A DNA stretch of 6,600 nucleotides, taken from Deltaproteobacteria bacterium (GTDB lineage Bacteria; Myxococcota; Polyangia; Haliangiales; Haliangiaceae). Below are positions 4,676 to 6,600 of the stretch, one piece after another. Under the pieces are notes generated by a model. It had not been told where the DNA came from. It did no database searches and saw only the letters and a list, made by a program, of their open reading frames with translations. The stretch covers positions 1 through 6,600 of the forward strand of contig JAGSPR010000375.1 in the NCBI GenBank assembly GCA_018262455.1. The letters run 5' to 3'. The first letter of the stretch is position 1, and each line of letters begins with the position of its first letter. The position numbers and the translations under genes were made by a program.

Positions 4676-6312
4676 TTCTGGGCGAGCAGCACGACGATCC
4701 AGATCGCGCCCTCGCCGATCTCGGGATGCACGCCCTGGGAGATCCCGATCCCGACGTCATCGGGCCGCGCGTCACCGAGGATCGACTGGCCGTCGAGCGA
4801 GTCGAGATCCGATGCAGCGGTGATCACGCTGCCGACGCGGCTGTAGACGTTGCCGAGCGCGTCGACCTGTCGCTTCACCTGCGGGTACGCCTGCTCGCGC
4901 GACTTGCCGGCCGCGAGCTGATCGGCGAGCTGTTGCGCGATGCTGACCAGCTTGGCGTCGAGGCCGACCACCTTGACCGCCGCGAGCTTCTGGTAGATCA
5001 GCTCGGTGGCCTTTGTCGGGTCGACCTTGGGCGGTACCCGGGTGAACACCTGGGTGATGAAGATCTCGCGTCGCCCCGAGACCTCCTCCCCGAACACGAC
5101 GCCAATGCCCAGGTTCGTCGCGGTCTGTGACATCAGGTTCGCGCGATGGCCGGGGCTGTTCATCAAGCCCTGGTGAGCCTCCCCGAGGCCGTAGGCGCGC
5201 GCGACATTCTCGAGCACCACCGCCGTCTTGATCTTGGCGGCGCGCACCCGATCCGACGCCGAGCCAGTCGTCGGCGAGATGTGTGCGACGTTCTTGGTGC
5301 GGCGCATCTCCGTCGAGTGACCACGCGCGACATCGGCGACCGCGCCGTCCCACACGAGCGCGCTCAGCCCGGCCGCCAGGCGATCGCGGTTGACGAGTGC
5401 GAGCAGGCGGCGCTCGGCATCCGCTGGGTCGCTGATCGGCGCATCGTCGTTCGACGGATCGATCGTGAGTGACTGCGGCGGCTGCGCCCCGCACCACACC
5501 GGGAAGTTCGCGAGCACCGTCGATCCATTCACGTCGCTCGCGGTGATCTCGACCTGCTGGCGGCCAATGCGTGTGCCGCACATGACCTGGGTCGTGAAGC
5601 CTCCGGAGTGGCCGAGCTTGAGATCGAGCCGCTCGGTGGTGCCGCTGTCACGGGTCACGAACACCTCGGGATCGTGAAAGCGGGTCTCGACGACCGCATC
5701 GATCGTGAAGCTGCCACCGGCCTGCGCTGCGCGAGGGATCGGAGACGTGCGCACGCCAGAACCTTGCAGCGCGAACACGACGGCCCCCTGACCGTCGGTG
5801 CCGCGCTTGACCGCGCCGATGCCAAGCCGCGCGGTCGCCCCATCGGCGAGGATCTCGGCGAGCCGCGGCTCGAGCTGCTCCACGATCAGCTGCGGCGAAT
5901 CGATGTCACCCCATACGACGAGCAGGTGCGGAGACGGCTCGACGAGCCCGTTGCGTTGCAGCGCGAACTCGACGAGCCCATACGAGATAATGCCCTCCTC
6001 GGGCACGACCTGGGCGAGCTCGGTGCAGGCGCGAAACAGCCGCGCATCGGCGACCGGCACGGTGGTCCCCGCCTTGACCGCCGCGTCCTTGACTGCCTGC
6101 ACCACCGCGTCGCCGAGCGCGGTCCTGGGTGGGGCCTGCACGGGCTCGTTGTAGCGAATCGCGGGCTGACTCGCGGGGGCGAACGTCACCGGCCCCGCTT
6201 GCGGCGCGACCCTCGTGCCCCCTCGCCAGCTCGGCGCCGTTCCGACCTTCTGCGGTCCACGACCCGAACACGCGGCCACCACCGCGAGCACGACGACGAA
6301 GCAGCGAATCAC
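4669..6312 (-). CDS. CAP/SCP-domain lipoprotein with flanking degenerate CAP-like segments
   Basis: The 547-residue product has a short lipoprotein signal: a hydrophobic stretch at residues 5-14 ends in the lipobox VAAC with Cys15. Ser at +2 suggests outer-membrane rather than inner-membrane retention. Residues 297-425 are a canonical CAP (SCP/PR-1, YkwD-like) domain with all four usual cavity residues: His332 (GHS), Glu335, Glu368 (LENV) and His389 (SPGHRANLM). Bacterial CAP proteins are envelope proteins of mostly unknown biochemistry. Residues 196-276 look beta-rich, with Cys245 and Cys274 able to form a disulfide. Residues 74-186 and 433-547 look like CAP folds lacking the cavity residues, ending in LGIG (163-166) and VGIG (520-523) where the true CAP domain has LGIG (401-404). 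The start is GTG 6312: an in-frame stop lies 9 bases upstream, and no Shine-Dalgarno is seen. It lies 54 bases downstream of an ExbD-like gene on the same strand. Confidence 0.9.
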   Translation of the reverse strand: MIRCFVVVLAVVAACSGRGPQKVGTAPSWRGGTRVAPQAGPVTFAPASQPAIRYNEPVQAPPRTALGDAVVQAVKDAAVKAGTTVPVADARLFRACTELAQVVPEEGIISYGLVEFALQRNGLVEPSPHLLVVWGDIDSPQLIVEQLEPRLAEILADGATARLGIGAVKRGTDGQGAVVFALQGSGVRTSPIPRAAQAGGSFTIDAVVETRFHDPEVFVTRDSGTTERLDLKLGHSGGFTTQVMCGTRIGRQQVEITASDVNGSTVLANFPVWCGAQPPQSLTIDPSNDDAPISDPADAERRLLALVNRDRLAAGLSALVWDGAVADVARGHSTEMRRTKNVAHISPTTGSASDRVRAAKIKTAVVLENVARAYGLGEAHQGLMNSPGHRANLMSQTATNLGIGVVFGEEVSGRREIFITQVFTRVPPKVDPTKATELIYQKLAAVKVVGLDAKLVSIAQQLADQLAAGKSREQAYPQVKRQVDALGNVYSRVGSVITAASDLDSLDGQSILGDARPDDVGIGISQGVHPEIGEGAIWIVVLLAQKR

Positions 6313-6366
6313 CGGTGAAATCTAACACGCGGCCAGGCCGGAGGAGCCGCGGCGCGCCCACGGCAG

Positions 6367-6600
6367 CTACGGAGCGGTGGTGACCTCGATCCGGGTGATA
6401 CCGGCCTGCTTGGCCCGCGTCATGACGGGCGTGACCCGGCCCGGCGCGACCCCCTTGGAGATCACCAGCGTCAGCTCCGTCGCCTTGTTCACGGCAGCAG
6501 CACGAAGCAGCGCATCGAGCCGGGCGTCCGGCACCGGCTGACCAGCGATGATCACGTCACCGGTCGGTGGGATCGTGATGACGAGCGTCGGCCCCGGGCT
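6367..6600 (-). CDS. ExbD/TolR-type biopolymer transport protein, C-terminal part (5' end off the window)
   Basis: The last 77 residues of a longer protein are visible, and the frame is open to the right edge. They begin SPGPTLVITIPPTGDV and end in ARAKQAGITRIEVTTAP-like sequence (the first residue of that stretch is Thr). The order of elements matches the periplasmic domain of ExbD/TolR: a beta strand (LVITI), a loop with GQPVPDARLDALL, a helix, a strand with TLVISKGVAPGRV, a helix with VMTRAKQAG, then the final strand ITRIEV. ExbD and TolR work with ExbB/TolQ as proton-driven motors that energise TonB or Tol at the inner membrane. The membrane helix with its key Asp would be outside the window, so ExbD and TolR cannot be told apart. 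A GTG at 6555 is internal and is not taken as the start. An ExbB/TolQ gene is expected further right. Confidence 0.75.
   Translation of the reverse strand, partial: SPGPTLVITIPPTGDVIIAGQPVPDARLDALLRAAAVNKATELTLVISKGVAPGRVTPVMTRAKQAGITRIEVTTAP

Noticed and set aside
3045..4775. Long open frame of 576 codons antisense to the kinase gene
   Set aside because: It is rich in Arg, Glu, His and Gly with no domain or signal, and it mirrors the well-supported kinase gene. Long antisense frames are expected in GC-rich DNA.
4441..5130. Plus-strand frame spanning the kinase end and the lipoprotein end
   Set aside because: It crosses the kinase stop in another frame, starts with Arg/Pro/Ser-rich sequence and overlaps two real genes.
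5608..6318. Plus-strand open frame opposite the lipoprotein gene
   Set aside because: It has low-complexity Arg/Asp/Leu-rich content and no motif, whereas the opposite strand encodes a lipobox and a full CAP domain.
6367..6555. Complete 62-residue gene starting at GTG 6555
   Set aside because: The frame stays open to the window edge with sequence that fits the ExbD/TolR periplasmic domain, so this GTG is internal.

Overview
The window is GC-rich (about two thirds or more by eye) and densely coded. A large Hanks-type Ser/Thr kinase, a CAP-domain lipoprotein, a DUF2007 membrane protein and an ExbD/TolR-type protein, with GC-ending codons throughout, suggest a delta-proteobacterial or myxobacterial-type genome (Myxococcota or a relative). 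This is inference: there is no rRNA or taxonomic marker gene.

Layout from left to right. Positions 1-197 hold no gene. They contain a lower-GC left edge with a repeated 13-base motif that could be a mobile-element end, then a degenerate 33-bp tandem repeat, then a hairpin just past the first gene's stop. Three minus-strand genes follow as a probable operon, transcribed from 2268 down to 198: a PfkB-family carbohydrate or nucleoside kinase, a DUF2007 protein with three membrane helices, and a small exported protein of unknown family. Divergent from them, starting at 2298 or possibly 2379, is a plus-strand 789-residue protein with an N-terminal TPR-like helical solenoid, an intact Ser/Thr kinase domain and a decayed second kinase-like domain. 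Its stop lies one base from the stop of a convergent minus-strand lipoprotein gene (4669-6312). That lipoprotein has a canonical CAP/SCP domain flanked by two degenerate CAP-like segments and a beta-rich domain. Upstream of it on the same strand, running off the right edge, is the C-terminal end of an ExbD/TolR-type gene.

How the genes may fit together: the soluble kinase probably senses or binds partners through its solenoid and regulates its output through its pseudokinase-like C-terminus. Its position next to a PfkB kinase recalls the Pkn4/phosphofructokinase pair of Myxococcus xanthus, but PfkB is a different fold family and the link is only suggestive. The lipoprotein and ExbD genes belong to a separate cell-envelope transcription unit.

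No phage, CRISPR, tRNA, rRNA or toxin-antitoxin locus is visible. The most unusual items are the kinase-pseudokinase tandem and the apparent triple CAP architecture. Both come from reading the sequence by eye and need profile searches or structure prediction to confirm.
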